DNA of 64,000 nucleotides from contig CM060883.1 in assembly GCA_030762935.1 (NCBI GenBank), positions 92,686,501 to 92,750,500 on the forward strand, given 5' to 3'. This DNA is from Hymenopus coronatus (taxonomy: Eukaryota; Arthropoda; Insecta; Mantodea; Hymenopodidae). This document shows, in pieces, positions 10,736 to 22,599 of this stretch; position 1 is the stretch's first letter; every line of letters begins with the position of its first letter. A program made the translations under genes and the position numbers. The notes below the pieces were generated by a model. It worked only from the letters and a program-made list of their open reading frames with translations, was not told the DNA's origin and did no database searches.

Positions 10736-11620
10736 TTTTTACTTATTACTTTCTCTACACGTACTATGTACATAGTGTATAGAGAAGGTATTGCACTCTA
10801 CCAAAAATGTTGATACTGAAATTTCACTGGAAATATATGTTTTAAGGTCCCCTGTATCTAAAAAAAGTATTTTCAGATAAAGGTCCATGTGTGCATGTGT
10901 GTGTGTGTGTGTCTACGAACATGATAACTCAAAAACGAAAAGTTGCTAAAATACCAAACTTGGTATTTAAGTTTAGTATCTTTCAGGGATGCGAAACAAA
11001 GATTTTGAGAAAAATCCCCCTGCCCCAAACTACCCTTTATATGGAACTTTTTTTGAAAATTTTTATTTTCAAAAAAATGGCTAACGATTTTGATTAAAAT
11101 ATCGTATATTAAAGATATTTACCTGGCATATAAAATGTATATTTTGAATTTTCTGGGGATAGCCTCTGAAGTCTACTTTATTCTGAGTGAATTTTAGGAA
11201 TTTTGCATTACTGCTTAACTGTAAGAAATGGACAAAAACTTACTACACAAAAAAATGTAGAGCACATTAAAACACACAATTTATGTTGTATATATTTTTT
11301 TCGTGATGCTGATCGTTTTTTAGATATTTCTTGTTTTTTGGTTTCAGCTTAGAAAAACTTAAATTTTCTCATACAGGAATTTGTCAACTCCTGCCCAGAC
11401 AAACAAAGGAACTTCATTCACATAGCAATCAGCTTTTGACTATCACTTTAACCTATGGTACTCCCTTACTTCTACTTACAAGGAAGCAAGTGATAAGACT
11501 ATTTCTGCTAATTTTTTCTGGATTAGCGTGAAGTAAATAGAAGCATAAGCTTTTTAACAATAATTTGTTGCAGAGATGTAGAGAAAGTCATGTGAACGGA
11601 ACACGTCAGATTTTTTTTTT
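10736..11620 (-). mobile_element. H-family repeat, full-length copy
   Basis: Reverse-oriented, 885 bp. The hairpin end is well preserved: TTCTCTACACGTACTATGTA, then CATAGTGTATAGAGAA (about 10741-10776). A GT run follows at 10888-10912. The other end is GTCATGTGAACGGAACACG and TCAGATTTTT. Confidence 0.85.
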
Positions 11621-11961
11621 AACAAGGAAGTTGCAATGTTCTCATATTCATTATAGTATGCACAGCAAAATATTCTACATTATGTATTATTTTACTATTT
11701 ACAAACCCAACATGAAATTGACATGGAGAATAATGCCAGAAACATTGAATATGTAGTGAAAAGCTGGAAACTATTGATCCCTTTAAAGATAGCAACTCAA
11801 TATGAAATTGATACATTGACAGCAGCTACTATTTTACACTTTTGTTTCTCTCTCTTGCAAGGATTATATTACATAATATTTTTATTCTTTTGGGTTTACA
11901 CAACACAGTCAATTTGTTGTTAGAGTAGTTTACCCCCATCCCAATTCCCTATGTTACTACA
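11621..11961. other. unassigned spacer
   Basis: Nothing recognised between the H repeat and the left target duplication of the hAT element. Confidence 0.4.
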
Positions 11962-11969
11962 GTTATCAA

Positions 11970-14480
11970 TAGAGCCCAGATTTTTATGTAATATCTAGAT
12001 GCAAAATATGTACATATTTATGTAACAAAAAGCATCAAAATATATATCGACAAAATATGCAAAATTATGTAATAATCTAAATGCTAAGATTACCACCTCA
12101 AATTTAAATGCTGACTGCAAATTACCCAGAATTTTGTAATTTGATGGGTCTGTAAGTACGTAAATTAATTACAATGAGTTAAAATACAGAATTAATTATA
12201 GGGAAAATGTTTTGTTTTATGCAGAATTTACCTAAAACTTATTTTCAAGTAGGTAATTACGAAATAAGAAATGTGTGATTTGGATTATGTTTATTAAAAT
12301 TACTCACTTCACATAATTATTTTAATTAAATCTTAGATGGTAAAGTGATGTTGAAATACTGAACCAATTTATCAATGAGTGAAACAATCAAATCAAAATA
12401 ATTAAATGTTACAATCAGGATGCATTTTCAGTTTTCTATCTCTTGGCATATAATGAAGAACCAGGCATTTTCATTTCGAGTCTTTTGCTTCTTTTAACGT
12501 ACAGTGAATAACCATATATTTTTCCATTTTTTCAGTGGCCATTGTTTGCCTCCTTTCGGATAAAAATGTTCTTAGAAGCAGAAAAGCTGTTCTCCACATC
12601 ACATGAAGTAACAGGAGCATATTTTAGCATAGGAATCTGATTTGCAGAGAAATGTTTTGGTAAATCGACACTGTCACCATTTAGCACTTCAGACACGGAC
12701 ACAAGCCTAGAGTACCCTGGATTCCTGTTAGGCACAGCTTTGAATTTTTCACCTACTTCCTTCCTACTTCTCCTGCAACTACACTAAGCTTCTGTGATGC
12801 ACGTTCCATTAAATCCATAGATTCCTGAAGAAGGTAACCTGATGTTTCCAACTGCTTGATGGTGCTAGGCAACTAGCCAAAGTTACTTTTAATGTAAGCA
12901 CAGAAGCTTGCCACTTTCGGATCTTTAAAGATGTCCTGAGGTATGCAAACAGCTACTTCTGAAGAGAACTTGTTCACCACTGACTGGACTCCTTCAAAAT
13001 GTTCAGAATAAAAGTTCACAGCTTCTAGCCACATACCCCATCTTGTAAGTACTGGCTCAGGAGGCAAAGGGACATGTTGGAGCTGATTTTTAGAGCACCG
13101 AATTTTGTACGTTGCTTTCATGAAGACCTTTTTTGGTGCCGATATCAACTTACTCACACAGAGAAAATTACTTCTTACTTCTTCAGCAACACGTTACAAT
13201 GCATGGGCCAAGTAGGTGAAGAAGCACATTTGGGTAGAAAACCTTAAGAGCAGTAGCAGCTTTAATCATGTACGCTGCGGCATCTGAATACATAATTAAA
13301 ACCTTTTCCTCACACACACCCTCTGGCCACAAAATGTTCATCACATCATTTACGAATCTTGCAATTGTAGAATGATTTGTTTGTTCTAACACTTTGCAAC
13401 AGATTAGAAATGGTTTTGCTAGACTTTCAGAATCTAGTTTTCCTACTACTAAATTTGCTATGTACCAACCCATGTCATCTGTAGTTTTATCGTTGGCAAA
13501 CCAAATACGGAGTCTCCAATTTCATTCTGTATATTACTGCTTCTTCATTACACACATTAAAGTACCTTTTCCTCAGAGTAGATTTGTCAGGAATAACCTT
13601 CTTGCAATATTTTTCTAGAAAGGAGCAAAATTGAGGAATTTGAAGTTTATGCCACGCAATATTAGCTGCAACCATTGTACTGCACACAACATCATTTCCG
13701 GACGGTTCCTGTTGCGTTTGTGTCAACAGAACTTGTTTTCTAGAAGACTGTAGATGTTTGTTCCGTATGTGAAGAGCACTCTTGATATGTTGTTCCAATT
13801 GAGATTTCATGGAACAGCCAATTGTTTTACCGCATGCTTGACAGACTGTTATTTTTCCGTCGGTTATAAAGGCGCTATTTAATTTCACCCATGAATTCAA
13901 CTTGCAGGACAGCGAGGACGCAATTGGTACCATTTTACTAAAGCTTGCAAGAAACTAACTGCAGTATTATCGCCTCGCTATATTTTGATGGTTGTCACTT
14001 TGTTTCCTCGCAGCTGTTATATACAAGATGCCGACTACCGCGACAATGGTAACAATCAATTTCTCCAGTCCTGGTAAATGCCCAAAGTGCTACGAGAAAT
14101 GTAACACTGAAGGTCAAAATTGTTGAGCAGCACCTGCTTTGATATAAACAGACAACAATCAGAACGAGGCGATGCAGTTATTATTGTATTCTTAATTTAA
14201 TTTGCATCCTATTTCGCAGATTGATTTTTGTTGCTTTCAGCAAAACTTGTGAAAACAGTAGTTTACAATATTTTTTAAAAAACAATAAAATTGTAACGAA
14301 ACCCAAAAAAATGTATGTTTTATGCAACATCGTTAAAATATGTACAATGTGCAAAATATGTAAAAAAAAATAAAAATTTGTATGGGAATTCCAAATGACA
14401 TAATTTGCCAACATTTTTACTTCTCATTGAAATATTATACAGGATTTAAAATATGTAATTACATAAAATTCCGGGCTCTA
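11970..14480 (-). mobile_element. hAT element with TIRs and 8-bp target duplication
   Basis: A 2511-bp element bounded by TAGAGCCC (11970-11977) and its inverse GGGCTCTA (14473-14480). The inverted similarity extends inward (GATTTTTATGTAAT against GAATTTTATGTAAT). Flanking octamers GTTATCAA (11962-11969) and GTTATCAG (14481-14488) are a hAT-type 8-bp target duplication with one mismatch. AT-rich, non-coding ends flank a minus-strand transposase relic. Confidence 0.9.
12532..13933 (-). pseudogene. hAT transposase relic, BED finger to dimerisation block
   Basis: Reading leftward from 13933: a start MVPIASSL, then FITDGKITVCQACGKTIG with downstream QLEQHIKSALHIRN (C2H2 finger of BED type). Next are IAWHKLQIPQFCSFLEKYC, IPDKSTLRKRYF, IANLVVGKLDSES (near 13460), VLIMYSDAAAYMIKAATALK, LPPEPVLTRWGMWLEAVNFY, VSEVLNGDSVDLP and YAPVTSCDVENSFSASKNIF (about 12570-12640). 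The last is the hAT dimerisation block. It resembles the arthropod hAT group often annotated as CGG-repeat-binding-protein-like (from memory, not searched). The frame is lost near 13485, 13170, 12870 and 12735, so it is a pseudogene, though long blocks are intact. Confidence 0.85.
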
Positions 14481-14599
14481 GTTATCAGATACCTAAAAGG
14501 ATAGTGAAAATTAATCCTTGTGCTGCTTGTTAATAATTTATCCATGGTGCTACAACAAGGTCAGCAGCAGTATTTGCTAACAGAGCAGAGACAACAGAA

Positions 14600-15074
14600 C
14601 ATTCAGTTGGAAATGTCTGTGTTAAGGGTACTATAGTTTTATCAGTCACAATAATTGATTATAGCTGACATTGAAGATCAATTCATATTCACTACAATAA
14701 TAGATGGACATATCTCTGATCACAGTGCATAGAGTATTGAAGTACTGGATTCTTATAATAACTAACAGCTATATAAAATTAAATCATTCAGATTATTTAC
14801 AAATAATAGGCTAAATAAATGAATTACAAATTTGCAAAATGAAACTTGGGAAACAGCACACAGCTCAAATGAGAAGAATTTTAAAAATTATTTCATGTGT
14901 ATTATAGTTACTCTTGCACCATCATTAGGGGGGGGGGGAGAAAAAATAAAGGCAAAAAATAAATAAATAAAAAAAGAAACCAATACAATCAACTGGGAAA
15001 TAGTCCAGATTACACAAAAAGCCAATGATATCCATTATTGGTAAAAAAAAAAAATTACTACAAGGTATACAAAA
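14600..15074 (+). pseudogene. LINE endonuclease end and linker, 5' of the minisatellite
   Basis: The frame reads TTIIDGHISDHSA (the SDH block at the end of an apurinic-type endonuclease), then FRLFTNNRL, ITNLQNETWE and YYKVYKK just before the minisatellite. This is the usual order in CR1/jockey-like ORF2 proteins: endonuclease end, linker, then RT. The RT does not follow directly; 2 kb of tandem repeat intervenes. A run of G (14929-14939) and A-rich low-complexity sequence interrupt it. Confidence 0.5.
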
Positions 15075-17089
15075 AATATTTATCAAATATACTAGGGATA
15101 TTAAATCAAATATACTATGGATATTTATCAAATATACAAGGGATATTAAATCAAATATACTAGGGATATTAAATCAAATATACTAGGGATATTTATCAAA
15201 TATACTAGGGATATTTATCAAATATACTAGAGATATTAAATCAAATATACTATGGATATTAAATCAAATATACTAGGGATATTAAATCAAATATACTAGG
15301 GATATTAAATCAAATATACTAGGGATATTTATCAAATATACTAGGGATATTAAATCAAATATACTAGAGATATTAAATCAAATATACTAGGGATATTAAC
15401 TAAAATATACTAGGGATATTAAATCAAATAGACTAGGGATATTAAATCAAATATACTAGGGATATTTATCAAATATACTAGGGTATTTAATCAAATATAC
15501 TAGGGATATTAAATCAAATATACTAGGGATATTAAATCAAATATACTAGGGATATTTATCAAATATACTAGGGATATTAAATCAAATATACTAGGGATAT
15601 TAAATCAAATATACTAGGGATATTAAATCAAATATACTAGGGATATTTATCAAATATACTAGGGATATTAAATCAAATATACTAGAGATATTAAATCAAA
15701 TATACTAGAGATATTTATCAAATATACTATGGATATTAAATCAAATATACTAGGGATATTAAATCAAATATACTAGGGATATTAAATCAAATATACTAGG
15801 GATATTTATCAAATATACTAGGGATATTAAATCAAATATACTAGAGATATTAAATCAAATATACTATGGATATTAAATCAAATATACTAGGGATATTAAA
15901 TCAAATATACTAGGGATATTAAATCAAATATACTAGGGATATTTATCAAATATACTAGGGATATTAAATCAAATATACTAGAGATATTAAATCAAATATA
16001 CTAGGGATATTTATCAAATATACTATGGATATTAAATCAAATATACTAGGGATATTAAATCAAATATACTAGGGATATTAAATCAAATATACTAGGGATA
16101 TTTATCAAATATACTAGGGATATTAAATCAAATATACTAGAGATATTAAATCAAATATACTATGGATATTAAATCAAATATACTAGGAATATTAAACCAA
16201 ATATACTAGGGATATTAAATCAAATATACTAGGGATATTAAATCAAATATACTCGGGATATTAAATCAAATATACTAGAGATATTAAATCAAATATACTA
16301 GGGATATTAAATCAAATATACTAGGGATATTTATCAAATATACTAGAGATATTTATCAAATATACTAGGGATATTAAATCAAATATACTAGGGATATTAA
16401 ATCAATTATACTAGGGATATTAAATCAAATATACTAGGGATATTTATCAAATATACTAGGGATATTTATCAAATATACTAGGAATATTAAACCAAATACA
16501 CTAGGGATATTAAATCAAATACACTAGGGATATTTATCAAATATACTAGGGATATTTATCAAATATACTAGGAATATTAAACCAAATACACTAGGGATAT
16601 TAAATCAAATACACTAGGGATATTTATCAAATATACTAGACATATTTATCAAATATACTAGGGATATTAAATCAAATATACTACGGATATTTATCAAATA
16701 TACTAGGGATATTAAATCAAATATACTAAGGATATTAAATCAAATATACTAGGGATATTAAATCAAATATACTAGGGATATTAAATCAAGTATACTAGGG
16801 ATATTAAATCAAATATAGTAGGGTTATTAAATCAAATATACTAGGGATATTAAATCAAATATACTAGGGATATTAAATCAAATATACTAGGGATATTAAA
16901 TCAAATATACTAGGGATATTAAATCAAATATACTAGGGATATTAAATCAAATATACTAGGAATATTAAATCAAATATACTAGGGATATTAAATCAATTAT
17001 ACTAGAGATATTTATCAAATATACTAGGGATATTAAATAAAATATACTAGGGATATTAAATCAAATATACTAGGGATATTAAATCAAAT
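15075..17089 (+). repeat. minisatellite of 22/23-bp units with higher-order pattern
   Basis: About 88 tandem units of two kinds, ATATTAAATCAAATATACTA+GGG (23 bp) and ATATTTATCAAATATACTA+GGG (22 bp), with point variants (AGAG, TATGG, GGAAT). TATGG variants recur at about 15729, 15865, 16024 and 16161, spaced 136-159 bp or 6-7 units, so blocks of several units were copied together. Similarity between neighbours is very high. It lies between two stretches that read as parts of one LINE linker. Confidence 0.95.
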
Positions 17090-17330
17090 TAATATTTGGA
17101 GGGAACATAAAATTCAAATATTGTAAAAATGATGTGGAGATTATTAACAATATAAGGAAGGACAAACCTCTTTATGATAACATTTATATAAAATCAAAAG
17201 GTAAAATTGAGAGTGACTCTAGAGCCATTGGAACGAGTTTAACAAATTCTTTTTAAATGTAGGGAATAAAATAACGACAACAGTCAAGAAAAGAAGTATA
17301 AATATGAATAGTCAAATTATCTCCATGAGA
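17090..17330 (+). pseudogene. LINE linker, 3' of the minisatellite
   Basis: The frame reads GGNIKFKYCKNDVEIINNIR, KPLYDNIYIKSKGKIESDSR and, one frame over, FNKFFLNVGNKITTTVKK. The last is typical of the segment between endonuclease and RT in CR1/jockey-like LINEs (NxFFxNVGNKI). With 14600-15074 it suggests that the minisatellite expanded inside, or inserted into, one LINE copy. Confidence 0.45.
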
Positions 17331-17661
17331 CTACGAAAGAAGAAATAGGGGACTCTTAAGAACATGTGACACAAGATGGCAACAAAATGCTTTAAGTCCG
17401 AAGGTTCGGCAATGCACATGTGCAAGCAGATAGAAGCAACCAAAAACTGAGAATATTGCATCTTCCATAGCATTATTCTAAGTCGTAGCCAATGTATGAA
17501 AAAAAAAAAAAAAAATCCCAGACAACCAGTCATTTTTGAAAAGTCCTGGCCATACTTCCTCTCAAGTTTTATTGCTTTACAAACACAGGGATGCGATCCA
17601 GCAGATGCGAGAAGGAAACGTTGTATGTTACAGGTCATGCATCAGTTCTTGACATATGAAC
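17331..17661. other. unassigned spacer
   Basis: Contains an A run (17500-17515); no recognisable coding or repeat signature. Confidence 0.4.
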
Positions 17662-18500
17662 TTTTTACTTTCTTTAGTGGCCCTTATGTACAATGTACAT
17701 AGTAGGTATTCTATGCACCCAAAAATTTGATATCGTCAATACATGTTTTGGGATCTCCTAGAAAAAAAAAAAAAAAAACATTTCTAGAAGTGTATGTGTG
17801 TGGGGAGGGGCAGCATGGGTCAAAAACAAAAAGACTGTTAAATACCAAACTTGGTATTTAATTTTAGTGTCTTCCAAGGATGCGACACAAAGATTTTCGA
17901 GAAAATTCCCCCACCAACTGTCCTTTACATGGAACATTTTCCGAAAATTTTGATTTTCTCTTAAACAGCTCTAATGATTTTGATTAAAATATGTTTAAGA
18001 TATTTTCATAACAAACAAAATATATATCTTGAAATTTTTGGGAATAGCCTCTGAATACCTCTTCATTCTGGATGACTTGTCTATAAATTTTGTATAACTG
18101 GTAAACATAACAGATAGGCAAAAACTTATTACAGAAAGAAATGTAGATCTCATTAAAACACACAATTTATATCATGTACGGTTTTTTTTTTTTTTTTTAA
18201 TGTTAGCCGTTTTTGAGATATTCTGAGTTATTGGTTCACTTTTAAGGTACTTAAAGTTTTCTCAAAAGGGAGGCATCTTGCAAGCAGGCAAAGAGAACCC
18301 AATTTTAATTGTTTTAATTAGCAACTGGGTAGATTAGACTATCGCTTTATTCTAGCGTATTTCCTTATTTCACTCCTACTTACAAAAAAGTAAAGTAATA
18401 AGACCAATTCTGACATTTCTTAGCTTCATTAGCATGACATATATAAAGAAAGTTTTTTATTGATCAGCTAGAGAAAGTCATGTTAATGGAACACAGAATT
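17662..18500 (-). mobile_element. H-family repeat, full-length copy
   Basis: Reverse-oriented. The hairpin end is degraded (TTTTTACTTTCTTTAGTGG, palindrome ATGTACAATGTACAT at 17687-17701). A short GT stretch follows at 17790-17802, and the far end is GAAAGTCATGTTAATGGAAC. Confidence 0.75.
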
Positions 18501-18994
18501 TTAAATGAGAGATTAGATGCAAATTACTCCGTGTAATCTCGAAACGTAATCATAAGGAAGCAGAGCTGTTCATACTATTTGCTGACCTATTTATCAAGGT
18601 TAGGCTAGCTCACTGAAGGACTGAGCAGCCTGTACTTGCGATTATTCTAATAGTTTTAGAAATGGCTCATCTGATTAATAAGGCAAATCTGTCAGTTTAC
18701 CTCAATGGTTCAGAGGCCTGTCTTCAATTATTATTTGCTGAGAACAAGAATGTTGTGTTCTGAATGCAATGTGGTCCTGCACCCCATTAAGAGACGTGAC
18801 ACTGCATCCCCTGATTTTTGCTGCAGGTTAAAATAGAGCCCTGCTCTTGTTACTTTTGTTATTCAAAATATCAAGTGAGTCACTGTTTAGCGGTTCCCTA
18901 TCAGGAACTTGTAGAAGACATTAGACAGGTGTAGCCTGTGGTGTAGAGATTAGATTTAGGGATAGGCCTAGTTAATGAGTGATTATTAACCTTT
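18501..18994. other. unassigned spacer
   Basis: About 490 bp, slightly less AT-rich than its surroundings; nothing recognised on either strand. Confidence 0.4.
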
Positions 18995-19083
18995 TTAATA
19001 TATACAAACCTAAAATATGTATTTCTGATGAAATCTTGGCACCAAATTTTTGGGTACAGTGCAATACCTTCTCTACCTATGTA
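18995..19083 (+). mobile_element. H-family fragment near the hairpin end
   Basis: AAAATATGTATTTCTGATGA, CCAAATTTTTGGGT and GCAATACCTTCTCTA match the last 90 bp before the hairpin of a forward copy; the hairpin itself is lost. Confidence 0.65.
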
Positions 19084-19185
19084 TTATTACTGATAATATT
19101 TTGAACCCTCATCAACATGGATTACAAAATGGCAGATTAACTATGACAGCAGCTGCTAATTCTGTGCATGAAGTAGTAACTTGGC
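19084..19185 (+). pseudogene. short LINE reverse-transcriptase fragment
   Basis: About 30 codons read ILNPHQHGLQNGRLTMTAAA and NSVHEVVTWLE, corresponding to the QHGFxxGRSTxTA block of LINE reverse transcriptases. Nothing before or after continues it. Confidence 0.5.
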
Positions 19186-19439
19186 TAGAATAGAATATTT
19201 ACTGTCATATAATGTTTACATTGTGAGCCTATGCTTGTAAACTGGTGACTTGTCAAAAAATATACTTGAGTAACTGAAATTCTAATATGTACATGTATAA
19301 AGATATTATTTTAAAATATATTGAAACATTGATTTGTATGGTAATAATATGTATAATAGTATAGTGATACAACATTGTATCATCCATTAATTCTTGTGTA
19401 GATCAATGTGATTTATTTACTAATATTTCTTTAACTCTT

Positions 19440-19860
19440 TTGGGTAATACATTTAAGGTTTTTTTTTTATCTCTGATTTTTTTGTGGCAGTTTATTACAT
19501 ATACATGGGGAACTTTATATTAGATTCTTTCTGGGTATTGTAGTGATTTCACTTTTGATTTTCCATGAAACTGTCATAATTTTTATAAACATAGGTTAGC
19601 AACTCTAAGAGACATATTGGTGCCATTGTTATTATTTTAAATGTTTTAAATAGTGGCTTACAAGAGTCTTTGAAGTTTGCATGTGACATTATGCATATTT
19701 TTTTCTGTATTCCAAATACAGTTTCCCAACCAGGTGCATTTCGCCATAATATTATGCCATAGGTCAGGATCGAGTGAAAGTAACTATACTGGACCATTTT
19801 TTTTCTTTTCTTTCTATATTCATTATATGTGTCAGACATAGCATTAAAACAAGCTGAATT
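19440..19860 (-). pseudogene. LINE ORF2 carboxy-terminal fragment
   Basis: Minus-strand frame 19839-19549: YSYFHSILTYGIILWRNAP, TVFGIQKKICIMSH, FKDSCKPLFKTFKI and YVYKNYDSFMENQK. This is the common region after the RT domain in jockey/CR1-like LINEs (HSxLxYGIxxWGNA, then IQKKxIR). Further left, stops abound. It has the same orientation as the endonuclease-RT relic at 22600-24470 and could be its tail, separated by later insertions, or an independent copy. Confidence 0.65.
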
Positions 19861-19894
19861 TAGTTGCTGTTATATATTCTATATGGATGTTCCA

Positions 19895-19897
<3 letters not shown>

Positions 19898-19926
<29 letters not shown>

Positions 19927-19936
19927 GATATATATA
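19898..19936. repeat. AT dinucleotide microsatellite
   Basis: About 18 TA units, followed by A-rich sequence. Confidence 0.9.
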
Positions 19937-20129
19937 AAAATGAATTGCTAAAATGTTTGTACGCGCATTACTTCCAAACTGAACCAAATTGGACTTTTTT
20001 TTTTTTTTTTTGGTATTGTCACGACAAGGTTTTTGGAAAAGAGAATGTTTAAAAACAGTGGGGGAAAGTTTTTAAAATCTCATAATATGAATAAAAACAG
20101 TAACAAGGGAATGCATTTCGGTTAATAGC

Positions 20130-20960
20130 TGCCAGATGGCAGTGGTACCACAGTTATTTGTTGCTAAATGGTCGTAGTACTGCTATATTTTCCCTCCCCA
20201 TTCAATGTTAAAGTAATGCAACAGTTTATCGATATAATGATCCAATGCAGCAGCGAAATTCAAATACATTTTTATATATTAACTGTCCTTTCCTTACTCC
20301 TTTTGTTTAAAATAAAGAAGCAAAGAAGCTTTTCTGGCAACAAACACCTACAGTAAGTACTTATTTATTTGCCACTAGATGGCTGAAGTAGTATTTTCCC
20401 TCACCATTGAATGTTAAGGTAACGCAACAGTTTATCGGGATAATGACACAATGCAACAGCGAAATTCAAAAATATTTGCATGTATTAACGGTCCTTTCCT
20501 TATTCCTGTTGCTTAAAATAAAGCAGCAAAGAAGCTTTCTTGGCGACAAACACCTAGAGAAAGTACTTCTTTATTTGCCACTAAATGGCTATAGTAGTAT
20601 TTTTCTCCCCATCCAATGTTAAAGTAATGCAATAGTTTATCGAGATGACATAACGCAGCAGTGAAATTTGAATACATTTTTATGTATTAACTGTCCTTTC
20701 CTTACTCCTATCATTCAAAATAAAGGAGCAAAGAAGCTTTCCTGGTGACAAACATCTAAAATACATACTTATTTATTTGCCATCAGATGGCTGTAGTACC
20801 TACTGCTCTATTTTTATTCCCCATTCAATGCTAAGGGAATGCATCTGGTTATGGAGACAATGACGCAAGATAAACGTGAAAATCAAATATATTTCTTATG
20901 CATTAACTATTGTTCCCTTGGTCACATCATTTAAATAAAGAGATAAGTATATTTTTGTTG
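20130..20960 (+). repeat. four-unit tandem repeat, period about 206 bp
   Basis: The landmark CAATGTTAAAGTAATGCAAC and variants occur at about 20203, 20409, 20614 and 20826, giving spacings of 206, 205 and 212 bp. Each unit also holds TTAACTGTCCTTTCCTTA, AATAAAGNAGCAAAGAAGCT and TTATTTGCCACTAGATGGC. Unit 4 is the most diverged. The units have no shared open frame. Confidence 0.85.
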
Positions 20961-21228
20961 TAATTCTTTAAAATGAACAAGTTATAAACTATGCAAATAA
21001 CCATTAACCCTTCTTGGAATCTGAAAATGGCGGGGAAATGACGGGATCTGTTTTAGGTTAACTTCCTATTGCAGATGTTGCTTATTGGACATTATGCGGT
21101 ACATGAGCTAGCTAAAGAACATCTAGATACCCGCATCATCATCACATTGCAAATGCGGTGCTCTTAATACATTTGATCAAGTAATATTTTGGGTTAAATG
21201 GGGAATTTTTTTTTGTTAGTGTTCAATG
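20961..21228. other. unassigned spacer
   Basis: Nothing recognised. Confidence 0.4.
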
Positions 21229-21370
21229 CCTACTTTTACTACTTGTGGCACCGCTGGTGATGACACTGGTGATAAATGGGATGAAGATGGAGCACCGGTG
21301 GCGGGGGAAACTAGAGAAACCAGAGAAAACCCGCCCCTGAGCCGCTTTGTCCACCACAAATCTCATATGC
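21229..21370 (-). mobile_element. SINE family B, truncated copy without its tRNA head
   Basis: On the minus strand this matches the body of the SINE at 36637-36862: AGATTTGTGGTGGACAAAG, GGGGCGGGTTTTCTC, CCGGTGCTCCATCTTCAT and GGTGCCACAAGTAGTAAAA. The tRNA-like head is missing. Confidence 0.75.
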
Positions 21371-21729
21371 AGTCGCTTGGAGAAATGTAATACACAAAGC
21401 TATCATCCAATAAAAGCTTATCAATTGCCCAACCAGATCTACTTGCTCTTTAGTTATGTCATTGTTAGCCTTAAAAATTACTTTTTTTGACTTAGAAGAA
21501 AATAAAGAAGAAGGTGGAAATCTTAGAAGTAAAGAAAAGAAAGAGATTCGGAAGAAGCAAGAATGTTACTTTGTGACTTTCTCCTTAATGAAATTCATTA
21601 CCTATTTCAGGATTTACCCACTGCACTATGGAAGCGCTGCTATTGCTGTTATTATGGCAACGACATCCTTGGTTGCCCACACTGTCAACTGCATATGTTA
21701 TCCTTTCCACAATACCTTATATACCTATT
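21371..21729. other. unassigned, possibly more Helitron
   Basis: Open frames of 60-116 codons overlap here but show no motif; the sequence leads into the Helitron helicase relic. Confidence 0.3.
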
Positions 21730-22540
21730 CGTCCTTTTCGCAAGGCCAACTATATATGTTACATTACGCAGATCATTGCGCTTTTCAGATGCAAAGGCAT
21801 TATTAGACATTGGCAATGGGCAAATTCCTGTTGACACTTCTACTGGCCTCATTTCTTTCCATGAAATGTTTGTCATTTCACGCCAAAGGAAGAATTAGTA
21901 TCGAAAGTGTTCCCAAATATTGGTGCGAATCACAAAAACTATGCTTGGTTGAGTGAATGAGCCATTTTAGCAGCAACTAATAAGAATGTAGATGATTTGA
22001 ATACAAAAATTCAGGGTGAAATTGATGGACAAATGCATTCCTTTAAGTCAATCAATTCCATTACCAAGCCAAATGAAGTCGTCAGTTATCTAACTCAATT
22101 CCTAAATTTATTGGATATGCCAGGATTCCGCCACACAATTTACAGCTCAAGGTTGACTCTATGATATGCTATGCAATCTCAATCAGCCGAAATTGTGCAA
22201 CAGAACAAAACTCGCTGTTAAAAAAAAAATTTGACTTATTCTACTATAATCATAGGAGAGTTCTAAGGTGAGGATGTGCGTATTCCAAGAATACCACTAA
22301 TGTCAACCGGCTTTCCTTTTGAATTTAAGCGTGTTCAGTTTCCAGAGTGGCTTGAATTCGCAATGACAATAAATCCAAAAGTGAATCGTTAGTGGTGTGT
22401 GGAATATACCTTGAATTGTCGTGTTTTTCGCATGGGCAGTTGTATGTTGCATGCTCGAGAGTCGGCAAACCATTGGCGCTACTTGCTTTCTCTCCAGAAA
22501 GAAAATTGTACATTATAAGGCATTACAATAAGGTACTGTC
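21730..22540 (+). pseudogene. Helitron helicase relic (Pif1-like carboxy end)
   Basis: Blocks in order: KALLDIGNGQIPVDTSTGLI (about 21790-21850), VFPNIGANHKNYAWL, IQGEIDGQMHSFKSINSI, EVVSYLTQFLNLLDMPGF and HNLQLKVDSMI. After a frameshifted stretch come VVCGIYLELSCFSHGQLYVA, CSRVGKPLALLAFSPE (22390-22500). This is the carboxy half of the Pif1-type helicase of Helitron Rep/Hel proteins, including the GQLYVACSR motif VI. The Rep domain and the upstream helicase motifs were not found, nor a clear CTRR end with hairpin. Frameshifts make it a pseudogene. Confidence 0.8.
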
Positions 22541-22599
22541 AAATTATTTAATTGTAATTTTATTTCATTGCTTGGTTGGACTGTAAACGGGAGATCTTG

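Noticed and set aside
15075..17089. Regular short repeats resembling a CRISPR array
   Set aside because: Units are contiguous with no unique spacers and the context is eukaryotic; it is a minisatellite.
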